NCBI GenBank assembly: GCA_022708765.1
Contig: JAKIYB010000182.1
Span: forward strand, 249-8,110
Length of the DNA stretch: 7,862 bases
Source of the DNA: Armatimonadota bacterium
Lineage (GTDB): Bacteria; Armatimonadota; Hebobacteria; CAIYQO01
Direction: 5' to 3'
Under the pieces are notes generated by a model. It had not been told where the DNA came from. It worked only from the letters and a program-made list of their open reading frames with translations, and searched no databases. Shown here piece after piece: positions 1-5,812 of this stretch; position 1 is the first letter of the stretch; each line of letters opens with the position of its first letter. A program made the translations under genes and the position numbers.

Positions 1-714
1 TCCCTCCACCCGCAGCGCGCAGCCTTCCCCGGCCGTTACCTGCCAGCACATCCCGGCGACGGCGCGGTCGACTTCCAGGCGATCGGTGGTCAGATAGACG
101 GTTTCGATGCGCTCCGCCGGGCGCGCGTGCAGAGAGACAGGCCGCCACAGCCCGGCGGAGACGGCGCGCGGCATGATGTCCCAGCCGAAGGCGTGCGCCG
201 CCTTGCGCGTGTAGGGCATCTCGCGGTTGAACGCCCAGCAGCCGACGTCCGGCGAATCCGGCATCGCCGCCATTACCTCGGCGACGGGGCGAATATGGAC
301 CAGCAGTTCATTCTCCGGACGCAGCCTGCCGGTCACGTCAAAGACATGCTCGATAAGCGCGTTATCCGTGGCACCGAGCAACTCGCCGTTCAGATAGATT
401 TCCGCGAAGGTATCAATGCCTTTGAAGACCAGCTCGATGCGCGCCCCACCTACCCCCCGGCCACCTCCCTCCAGGGAAGGGGAGACGAAGTTGTGCGCGT
501 ACCAGACGTGGCAGCGCTCGGTCCACCGCGCGTCCAGCATGTTCAGCCCGAAAAACGGGTCGGGAAGCAGGCCGTGCGCCTGCAGGTCCAGCTCAAAATT
601 CCCCGGCACCGTACAGGGGAGGAAGGTCAGGCCGGCGGCTTCCAGGCCCGCGCGGGTGGGTGCGGCGGGAGCGGTGTCAGCGTAGGCGAAGGACCAGGGG
701 CCGGAGAGATTCAT
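1..714 (-). CDS. GH2 beta-mannosidase-like glycoside hydrolase, N-terminal part (runs off left edge)
   Basis: An uninterrupted reading frame of 238 codons starts at the ATG at 712-714 and continues past base 1, so only the N-terminus is here. The start follows an AAGGA (726-730) 11 bases upstream. Residues 1 to about 195 look like the GH2 sugar-binding jelly-roll domain: a VPGNFELDL strand at 36-44, FKGIDTFAEIYLNGELLG at 97-114, and the hallmark of beta-mannosidase-type GH2 proteins, YTRKAAHAFGWDIMPR (168-183) followed by GLWRPV (188-193). From about 200 the Ig-like beta-sandwich begins. The catalytic barrel with its two glutamates lies outside the window, so activity cannot be verified. In the family such enzymes release terminal beta-mannose from oligosaccharides. 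No signal peptide is seen, so a cytoplasmic enzyme is inferred. Residues 79-90 (SPSLEGGG...) are a low-complexity insertion encoded by a GC-rich repeat. It is the last visible gene of the three-glycosidase operon. A beta-glucuronidase- or galactosidase-like GH2 is less likely. Confidence 0.85.
   Translation of the reverse strand, partial: MNLSGPWSFAYADTAPAAPTRAGLEAAGLTFLPCTVPGNFELDLQAHGLLPDPFFGLNMLDARWTERCHVWYAHNFVSPSLEGGGRGVGGARIELVFKGIDTFAEIYLNGELLGATDNALIEHVFDVTGRLRPENELLVHIRPVAEVMAAMPDSPDVGCWAFNREMPYTRKAAHAFGWDIMPRAVSAGLWRPVSLHARPAERIETVYLTTDRLEVDRAVAGMCWQVTAGEGCALRVEG
445..486. repeat. GC-rich palindromic repeat-like segment inside the GH2 gene
   Basis: On the plus strand this segment is almost purely C/T, then A/G: CCCCACC, TACCCCCCGG, CCACCTCCCT, CCAGGGAAGGGGAG. 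CCTCCCT-CC-AGGGAAGG forms a small near-perfect inverted repeat. It resembles interspersed GC-rich repeats found in many copies in some high-GC genomes, but only one full copy is seen here. It encodes the glycine-rich loop at GH2 residues 79-90, keeps the frame open, and sits between strands that are usually joined by a short turn. The assignment as a mobile repeat is inference. Confidence 0.4.
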
Positions 715-753
715 AGTAGACAATATCCTTGTGTAGTGAAGAACCTGACGTCG

Positions 754-1773
754 TCAAAACTCCCGCAGCAGTGCCAGGTATTGCCGGTCGAGTTTGTGCC
801 CGTGCCAGTCTTCGTAGGCGACGTCCTGGCGGTTGGAGTCGAGGATGCCAAAGGCGCCGCGGAAGTTCCAGAGCGCCCAGCCGATGTTGTGGCCGGTGAG
901 GATTTCCAGCACGTCGCGGAACCAGCGCAGCAGCACATCGTGCGGGGTATGACTGAAAGCGCCGCCTTCGCCGCAGTGCACGCCCACGCCGCGGGCGGCG
1001 AGGTCGGCCCACGGCGCGTAATGCGCTTCGAGCCGGGTGCGGTCCCAGGGGGTGTCGTCAAAATTCCATCCGCCGGGCCAGGCCGGCGACGGAAAGCTTT
1101 CCCCGTTCGCCCACGGCGCCTTGTAGTGGCTGATGCCGAAGGGTGCGTAAGCGCGGCAACTCCGCGCAACGGGCATGTCGGCGAGTTCAGGCGTCGGGTC
1201 ATTCCCCCAGGACAGCCCATCGAGGATGATGAGGCGGTCGGGATCAACGGCGCGGATGGCGGCCACCGCCGCGCGCATCACCCGCTCATGCTCTTCGCGG
1301 GTCATCGCTTCGTTCGGCGCCGGCGGCTCGTTCACCAGGTCAAAGCTCACCCGCGACGACGGGATGCCTTTATACCGCTGCGCGAACGCCTCCCACTGAT
1401 AGATGAAGGCGGCCAGCGCGTCGGCGTCCCGCCACAGGCTGCGCGGTTCGGCGGGAGGATTCACGCAGTAGCCGGGCGCGCGGTGCAGGTTGATGCAGAC
1501 ATGCACGCCGCAGCGCCGCCCGAGTTCCACCGCGTCGTCAATCTGCGCCAGCACCGGCTCGTCCATCTCCAGCCAGCGCTCGGGGCTGGACCAGCAGTGG
1601 TACGACATCGGCAGCCGCACGAAGTCAAATCCCCAGTCGGCGATCCAGCGGAAATCGTCTTCATGGAAAGGCAGGTTGCGGTTGCTGTTCGGTGCGCTTT
1701 GTGACGGCGCGCTCGCTGAAAATTTCTCCAGCAAGTTGAAGCCCCGCCAGCGGGGGAGCACGGTTTGCGCCAT
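754..1773 (-). CDS. Glycoside hydrolase family 5 (cellulase/mannanase-type) enzyme
   Basis: This 339-residue protein is one GH5 (beta/alpha)8 barrel at normal family length. Visible landmarks in order are WRGFNL (9-14), the strand FDFVRLPMSY (49-58) with the conserved arginine, INLHRAPGY (94-102) with the conserved His97, FDLVNEP (144-150) with the acid/base Glu149, the aromatic H-x-Y type site ISHYK (214-218), GVHCGEGGAF (264-273) with the likely nucleophile Glu269, and WALWNFRGAFGILDS (299-313) with the subsite-minus-1 tryptophan. Both catalytic glutamates are present, so an active retaining beta-glycosidase is predicted. GH5 covers beta-glucanases, beta-mannanases and others, and the sequence alone does not settle which. 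The downstream GH2 mannosidase favours a mannan- or glucomannan-type oligosaccharide. There is no signal peptide or carbohydrate-binding module, so a cytoplasmic role is inferred. The start is fixed by a near-ideal Shine-Dalgarno at 1776-1784. It lies 19 bases after the DUF5054 gene and 39 before the GH2 gene. Confidence 0.93.
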   Translation of the reverse strand: MAQTVLPRWRGFNLLEKFSASAPSQSAPNSNRNLPFHEDDFRWIADWGFDFVRLPMSYHCWSSPERWLEMDEPVLAQIDDAVELGRRCGVHVCINLHRAPGYCVNPPAEPRSLWRDADALAAFIYQWEAFAQRYKGIPSSRVSFDLVNEPPAPNEAMTREEHERVMRAAVAAIRAVDPDRLIILDGLSWGNDPTPELADMPVARSCRAYAPFGISHYKAPWANGESFPSPAWPGGWNFDDTPWDRTRLEAHYAPWADLAARGVGVHCGEGGAFSHTPHDVLLRWFRDVLEILTGHNIGWALWNFRGAFGILDSNRQDVAYEDWHGHKLDRQYLALLREF

Positions 1774-1775
1774 GT

Positions 1776-1784
1776 ATCACCTCC
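1776..1784 (-). promoter_or_regulatory. Strong Shine-Dalgarno site of the GH5 gene
   Basis: On the minus strand the bases read GGAGGTGAT, an exact match to the complement of the common 16S rRNA 3' end, with GGAGG six bases from the ATG at 1771-1773. It lies within the 19-base gap after the DUF5054 stop. It supports this start and efficient translation of the second cistron. Confidence 0.85.
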
Positions 1785-1792
1785 GACGGATA

Positions 1793-3919
1793 TTACAGCG
1801 TATAGTCGTCCTCGTCTTCCATCTCCGGCGGCCCGGCGATCATCTCGTGGAGGATTCCAAAGCGGGCTCGGCCGTCCTCGCCGTTCCACATGGGGAAGTT
1901 GGTGCCCCAGACGTTGTTGTAGAGGCAGAAGTGCCAGCCGTGTTTGAGGTTAGGCGGTTTTTGGTCGAAGCTGAGCAGGCCCGGTTCGCCGGGGGCGACG
2001 AGAGGCACGTCCTCCGTCTGCAGCAGCAGGCGGTCGTAGTCGTCCTGATAGAGGACGCCGTGGCCGACGGCGTGCAGGCGGCGGTTGCCGTGCTTCACCA
2101 CGTCCAGCGGGGAAATGAAGCTGCCCAGCTTATCCAGCAGCCAGCCATCCTGATTCGCGCCGCGCGGCACGAAGGAGCACCAGAGCGCCTCCGGCAGGCG
2201 GCAGGCAGCTTTATTGAACCACTGCACGGTGAGGTAGACGGCCTGATGGCTGGCGGGGAAGGCGTATTCGATCTCGATCTCGGCGGGGGCGCCGTAGCGC
2301 GTCACTGCTTCCTCGGGCATCGCCAGCCGCGCCAGGAAGTAAAAATCGTTGGCATCGCGGAACTCAAGGAGTTCCGTCAACGCCGGCAGCCACAGGCGGC
2401 TCTCCGCGCCCGCCGCCGCCATGCCGGGTTTGGAGAAGTCGGGCACCGCCCAGTCGGAGCACCAGGCGTGCTCCATATTGATGCAGTATTGCGCCAGGTA
2501 GCGATCGTAGTCGTCCTGTGAGAAGGTCTGGTAGCGCACCAGGCCGAAGGGGTTGCGCACCGTCGCCCACGCGCGGCAGGAGGCTTTGTGTTCCAGCGTG
2601 ACGAGCGCGCCGGTGGCGGGGTCAAAGCGGATGTAGAAGTTATTGGTGAAACGCGCCTCACCCGACTTCTTGACCGGCACAAAGCCGTCGCGCGACAGCC
2701 GCCGCGGCTCCACCTCCGCCAGCGACGCTTTCGCCTGGCGCGCGTATTCCGGCCGCACCGCTTCCACCGCCTGCGTCAGGTAGGCGCGCTGCTCCTCCCA
2801 GGAGGCGGCGAGAGTGCTGTAGCGCGGCGGGCGCGCGCTGGAGCGGAATTTTGCATAGAGCGAGCCGGCGGGGATGGCGTCTTCCGGCACCGCGTCCCGC
2901 TCGCGCGCCGCTTCGAAATCGGCGCGGGCATAATTGCGGTAATCGGCCAGGTGCGTCTTTTCATCCAGCCCCCAGGTGTGTTCGGGGATGAGCAACAGGC
3001 GCTCGCTGAACTGCTGAAACCACGGAATCATTCCCAACATGGGTTCTTCGGCCAACCAGCGCGCGCGCAGGCGGCAGAGCGCGCGGAAAGCGGCGACTTT
3101 CCACGGATCGCTGCCGACGCCGTGAATCCATGTGTCGCCGATTTCGGACGTGACGACCGGCAGAATCCCCGCGTGCGGCAGCAGCGCGCGGGCGAAGGCG
3201 TCCAGCGTGGAGGCGACTACCTCGGCACCGGGGAAGCGGTCGCGCAGGCGGGCGAAGATCGCGCGGATGGCATCGGCGGATTGCGGCCCGCAGTTATCGC
3301 CGGTGTGGGCGAAGGCCAGCGCCTCCGTCATCCAGGGCAGCACCGTGACATCGCCGTAAGAGCCTTTGTCATACATCACCACCACTTCCGCGCCGGAGGG
3401 GTGGCGCCAGATGAAGACCGGGGGCACGTCCGGGGCGCGACTGGCCGGGTTGACGCCAATGTGCAGGAACTGGAGGCCCGCGTTCGCCATCCACGGCACC
3501 ATGCCGATGCTGTGGCCCGGCACGTCCGTCATCTTGGCGGCGAGAGTCTGCCGGTGGAAGCGCTTGTCGAGGTCCAGCGACAGCGACAGGCCGAAGTCGA
3601 AGAGCGTGGGGTCCATCAGTTCAGTGTGCGTGGTGAAGGGCAGGCCGTGCCAGGCGATATCGCCCGCAAGGATCGCCAGTTCCATCGCCGTGCGCTCCCG
3701 CTCGGATGTCTGCTGGAGATAGGTGTGGATGAGCCAGGAGCCGGTGGTCCAGACGAAGCGGTCGCCCCCCGCCTCGCGCATCTCCCGCGCCAGCCGCACC
3801 GCCGCGGGGATGTAGTCGCGCAGGTAGCGCTCAACCACCGTCTCGGCGTAATCGGTGAAGCCGATGTCCAGGTGCGTTTTAAAGATGACGTGAACTTTCG
3901 TCACGGTGTGCTTCGGCAT
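1793..3919 (-). CDS. DUF5054 family protein, GH38-like (alpha-mannosidase-type fold)
   Basis: This is a 708-residue protein of the DUF5054 family, whose N-terminal half resembles the GH38 alpha-mannosidase barrel. Motifs in order are KTHLDIGFTD (14-23, with His16 and Asp18 matching the GH38 zinc HxD), RFVWTTGSWLI (54-64), AGDIAWHGLPFTTHTELMD (85-103), MTDVPGHS (130-137, Asp132 at the place of the GH38 nucleophile/zinc aspartate), FLHIGVNPAS (151-160), LAFAHTGDN (201-209), EIGDTWIHGVGSDP (259-272) and EHTWGLD (313-319, His314 a possible fourth zinc ligand). The C-terminal half is beta-rich and ends with the family-typical DVVKHGNRRLHAVGHGV (606-622) and LYNNVWGTNFPMW (666-678). The length is complete and there is no signal peptide. 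The start has AAGGGG (3926-3931) six bases upstream. A metal-dependent alpha-mannosidase-like hydrolase is inferred from the fold; I know of no firm activity for the family. It is first in the operon with GH5 and GH2. Confidence 0.88.
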   Translation of the reverse strand: MPKHTVTKVHVIFKTHLDIGFTDYAETVVERYLRDYIPAAVRLAREMREAGGDRFVWTTGSWLIHTYLQQTSERERTAMELAILAGDIAWHGLPFTTHTELMDPTLFDFGLSLSLDLDKRFHRQTLAAKMTDVPGHSIGMVPWMANAGLQFLHIGVNPASRAPDVPPVFIWRHPSGAEVVVMYDKGSYGDVTVLPWMTEALAFAHTGDNCGPQSADAIRAIFARLRDRFPGAEVVASTLDAFARALLPHAGILPVVTSEIGDTWIHGVGSDPWKVAAFRALCRLRARWLAEEPMLGMIPWFQQFSERLLLIPEHTWGLDEKTHLADYRNYARADFEAARERDAVPEDAIPAGSLYAKFRSSARPPRYSTLAASWEEQRAYLTQAVEAVRPEYARQAKASLAEVEPRRLSRDGFVPVKKSGEARFTNNFYIRFDPATGALVTLEHKASCRAWATVRNPFGLVRYQTFSQDDYDRYLAQYCINMEHAWCSDWAVPDFSKPGMAAAGAESRLWLPALTELLEFRDANDFYFLARLAMPEEAVTRYGAPAEIEIEYAFPASHQAVYLTVQWFNKAACRLPEALWCSFVPRGANQDGWLLDKLGSFISPLDVVKHGNRRLHAVGHGVLYQDDYDRLLLQTEDVPLVAPGEPGLLSFDQKPPNLKHGWHFCLYNNVWGTNFPMWNGEDGRARFGILHEMIAGPPEMEDEDDYTL

Positions 3920-3933
3920 GATGGTCCCCTTGC

Positions 3934-3939
3934 ATTATC
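3934..3939 (-). promoter_or_regulatory. Probable -10 box of the glycosidase operon
   Basis: On the minus strand these bases read GATAAT, five of six matches to TATAAT, 14 bases upstream of the DUF5054 ATG. No convincing -35 is seen 16 to 18 bases upstream, where the sequence is G/C only, so an activator or a non-standard promoter may be involved. Transcription from it would start around 3926-3928 and give a very short leader. Confidence 0.35.
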
Positions 3940-3989
3940 CCGTCAGGGGAGGGTTCGCCCCGGCAGGGAGATTTCCTTTTCCCGACGGG
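3939..3989. repeat. Imperfect inverted repeat in the divergent region
   Basis: The arms CCCGTC (3939-3944) and GACGGG (3984-3989) are exact complements. After one mismatch a further eight pairs (3946-3953 with 3975-3982) can form if three G-T/U pairs are allowed. The result is a roughly 15-pair imperfect stem with a loop of about 21 bases. It could be a regulatory cruciform or RNA hairpin, or the remnant of a GC-rich interspersed repeat. There is no T-run at the end of the stem, so it is not a standard terminator. Confidence 0.35.
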
Positions 3990-4038
3990 GTAGAAGCGCT
4001 GGCGCGCGGGGGTGCATTGTTCCTGTCAGGCGAAAAAC

Positions 4039-4067
4039 TTGAGTTTGCGTCCGGAAAGTGCCATACT
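4039..4067 (+). promoter_or_regulatory. Promoter of the ClC gene, probably leaderless
   Basis: TTGAGT (4039-4044) and CATACT (4062-4067) are separated by 17 bases, and each matches four of six consensus positions. The -10 ends only nine bases before the ATG at 4077, so the transcript would begin at or within about three bases of the start codon. No Shine-Dalgarno sequence is seen before this ATG, which agrees with a leaderless mRNA. Confidence 0.5.
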
Positions 4068-4076
4068 TAGCGCGAG

Positions 4077-5720
4077 ATGACGATATCTACTTCGCATGAT
4101 GCCAATCATGTCCCAACGGATGATGTCGCCTCACAGCCTGTCCGTGCTTCGGTCCACCGCTGGAAACGCCTGATGCATGAACATCGCCAGTTGCAGTTCG
4201 CGCGAGCGGCGCTGGTGGGATTGGGCGCGGGCGCCGTGGCGGTACTCTTCCAGTACGCGCTGGCCTACACCGAAGCCGGGCGCGCGAGAATGCTGGAGTG
4301 GCTGCATGTCCACGCGCCGCTATGGGGGTGGCTGGCGCTGCCTATTCTCGGGGCGATTGCCGCGGGTTTCGCCGGCTGGATGACCGGCCGCTTTGCCCCG
4401 GAGGCGGGCGGTAGCGGCATCCCGCACATCAAGGGTGTGCTCATGCACCTGCGCACCTTGCGCTGGCGGGCGCTGCTTCCGGTTAAATTCATCGGCGGGC
4501 TGCTGGCCATCGGCGCCGGCTTGTCGCTGGGCCGCGAAGGCCCGACCGTGCAGATGGGCGCGGCGGTAGGCAAGGCGATCGGCGGCTGGCTGCGGCTGCC
4601 GCGCCGATCGCAACCGCAGCTCGTGGCTGCCGGCGCGGGCGCGGGGCTGGCGGCGGCATTCAATGCGCCGTTGGCCGGCTTCATCTTCACTATTGAAGAG
4701 CTGCAGCGCGAGCTCTCGCCGCTCACCTACGGCACCGCGCTCATCGCCGCCGTGGTCGCCGATATCGTCACACGCTCACTCACCGGGCAGTTACCGTCCT
4801 TCCATATCGCCGGTTATCCCATGCCGCCGATGAGCGTATTGCCGCTGTTCGCGGTGGTAGGCCTGGTGACGGGCGTGATGGGCGTCGCTTTCAACCGCAG
4901 CCTGCTCTGGACGCTGCGCTGGTTCCACAGCCTCGCGCGCGTGCCGCGCTGGGCGCGGTCGGCGGTGGTGGCGGCCCTCGCCGGGCTGCTGGCCTGGTGG
5001 CTGCCGCAGGCGGTGGGCGGCGGACATGCCACCGCGGAAGCGCTGCTGCGCGGCGACTACGCCCCACTGGCCTTCATGGGTTTCCTGCTGTTGCTCTTCG
5101 CCGCGAAATTCCTTCTCACCATCGTCAGCTACGGCACCGGCGTGCCGGGCGGCATCTTCGCGCCGCTGCTGGTGCTGGGCGCCACCGCCGGCATGCTGGT
5201 GGGCCAACTGCCGGACCTGGCCGGCGCGTCCTTCGTGCATACGCCGGCGGCCTTCGCGGTGGTGGGCATGGCCGCCGCCTTCTCTGCTATCGTGCGCGCG
5301 CCACTCACCGGCATCGTGCTCATCCTGGAGATGACGGGGAACTATCAGCAGCTCTTCCCGCTGCTCATCGCCTGCATGATCGCGTTCCTGGTAGCCGAAC
5401 GCTTGCAGAACAAGCCCATCTATGAAGCGCTGCTGGAATACGATCTGGAACGCGGCGGCGTACAGGCGCCGGGAGAAGGCGCCGAACCGGTGAATATGAG
5501 CGTGGCAATAGAACCGCATTCCGCCATGGATGGCCGTCGCGTGCGCGACCTTGGCCTTCCTGAAGGCTGCCTGCTGGTGACAATTACCCGCAACGGCCGC
5601 CAGATCATCCCCGGCGGCAACACGCGCCTGCGTACCAGCGATCACGTCACGTTTCTTATCGCCGGCAATGCTTCGGAAAGCTGTGCGCTGGTGCAGGAGC
5701 AGGCGCGAACGCAGGGGTGA
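4077..5720 (+). CDS. ClC-family H+/Cl- exchange transporter with C-terminal RCK_C domain
   Basis: A complete 547-residue inner-membrane protein. All ClC signature motifs are present: GSGIP (112-116, chloride-coordinating serine), GREGP (152-156, with gating Glu154), GAGLAAAFNAPLAGFIFTIEEL (188-209, Glu208 matching the internal proton glutamate of E. coli ClcA), GTGVPGGIFAPLLVLGA (353-369) and KPIYEALLEYDL (446-457, Tyr449 matching the inner-gate tyrosine). Both the gating and the proton glutamates are kept, so by family rules this should be a 2 Cl-/1 H+ antiporter, not a passive channel. Residues 472 to about 546 form a TrkA_C/RCK_C-type ligand-binding domain instead of the CBS pair of many ClCs. 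The start is supported by the promoter directly upstream and by the loss of family similarity before it. Physiologically it would serve acid or osmotic homeostasis; a link to the sugar genes is not evident. It is transcribed divergently from the glycosidase operon. Confidence 0.95.
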   Translation: MTISTSHDANHVPTDDVASQPVRASVHRWKRLMHEHRQLQFARAALVGLGAGAVAVLFQYALAYTEAGRARMLEWLHVHAPLWGWLALPILGAIAAGFAGWMTGRFAPEAGGSGIPHIKGVLMHLRTLRWRALLPVKFIGGLLAIGAGLSLGREGPTVQMGAAVGKAIGGWLRLPRRSQPQLVAAGAGAGLAAAFNAPLAGFIFTIEELQRELSPLTYGTALIAAVVADIVTRSLTGQLPSFHIAGYPMPPMSVLPLFAVVGLVTGVMGVAFNRSLLWTLRWFHSLARVPRWARSAVVAALAGLLAWWLPQAVGGGHATAEALLRGDYAPLAFMGFLLLLFAAKFLLTIVSYGTGVPGGIFAPLLVLGATAGMLVGQLPDLAGASFVHTPAAFAVVGMAAAFSAIVRAPLTGIVLILEMTGNYQQLFPLLIACMIAFLVAERLQNKPIYEALLEYDLERGGVQAPGEGAEPVNMSVAIEPHSAMDGRRVRDLGLPEGCLLVTITRNGRQIIPGGNTRLRTSDHVTFLIAGNASESCALVQEQARTQG

Positions 5721-5776
5721 GCCCGCGGATCGGCGCGCGATTTTCATCACGCCTGCCCACCTCCCCACTCAGACAT

Positions 5777-5805
5777 TTGACAGCCGCTCCGCCGCGTGGC
5801 AAGAT
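5777..5805 (+). promoter_or_regulatory. Promoter of the LacI-family gene, probably leaderless
   Basis: A perfect -35 TTGACA (5777-5782) is followed after 17 bases by CAAGAT (5800-5805), a weak -10 that keeps the important A2 and T6. The ATG at 5813 lies seven bases after the -10, where transcription would start. No good Shine-Dalgarno sequence is seen. The position also argues against an upstream GTG start at 5717, which would put the promoter inside the coding region. Confidence 0.5.
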
Positions 5806-5812
5806 ACAGGTA

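Larger units (their letters stand above)
3931..4030. repeat. Imperfect direct repeat in the divergent control region (candidate operators)
   Basis: Copy one, TGCATTATCCCGTCAGG (3931-3947), and copy two, TGCATTGTTCCTGTCAGG (4013-4030), agree at 15 of 18 aligned columns with one single-base gap. They start 82 bases apart. Copy one overlaps the likely -10 box of the glycosidase operon; copy two lies just upstream of the -35 of the ClC gene. Shorter relatives of the CCCGnCAGGG core occur between them at 3959 (CCCGGCAGGG) and 3981 (CCCGACGGGG). The placement suits regulator binding sites. Which regulator binds is unknown; the LacI protein encoded nearby is one candidate, although the core is not a classical LacI palindrome. 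Confidence 0.45.

Noticed and set aside
127..1704. A 525-codon plus-strand open frame across the GH2 and GH5 genes
   Set aside because: It is antisense to two well-recognised glycosidase genes, is Arg/Pro/His/Gly-rich and matches no family I know. It is a GC-driven shadow frame.
2588..4042. A 484-codon plus-strand open frame antisense to the DUF5054 gene
   Set aside because: It has shadow-type composition (His/Arg/Gln-rich) and no domain, and the opposite strand encodes conserved DUF5054 motifs throughout.
4056..4068. AAGT-GCCAT-ACTT inverted repeat over the ClC -10 box as an operator
   Set aside because: Four-base arms are expected by chance and no second copy was found.
3920..4076. Fluoride riboswitch or fluoride-specific ClC
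   Set aside because: The ClC has the standard GSGIP and GREGP motifs of Cl-/H+ exchangers, and I could not recognise a crcB-type aptamer in the leader, which is probably absent.
5729..5741. ATCG-GCGCG-CGAT inverted repeat upstream of the LacI gene as an autoregulatory operator
   Set aside because: The arms are very short in GC-rich sequence and no matching site occurs in the divergent region.
4791..5768. A 325-codon minus-strand open frame antisense to the ClC gene
   Set aside because: The plus strand carries the full ClC motif series; the antisense product is low-complexity His/Arg/Gln-rich.
5717..5812. N-terminal extension of the LacI gene from GTG 5717, overlapping the ClC stop
   Set aside because: The extra 32 residues are not like LacI proteins, and the stretch contains a TTGACA promoter. 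ATG 5813 fits better.
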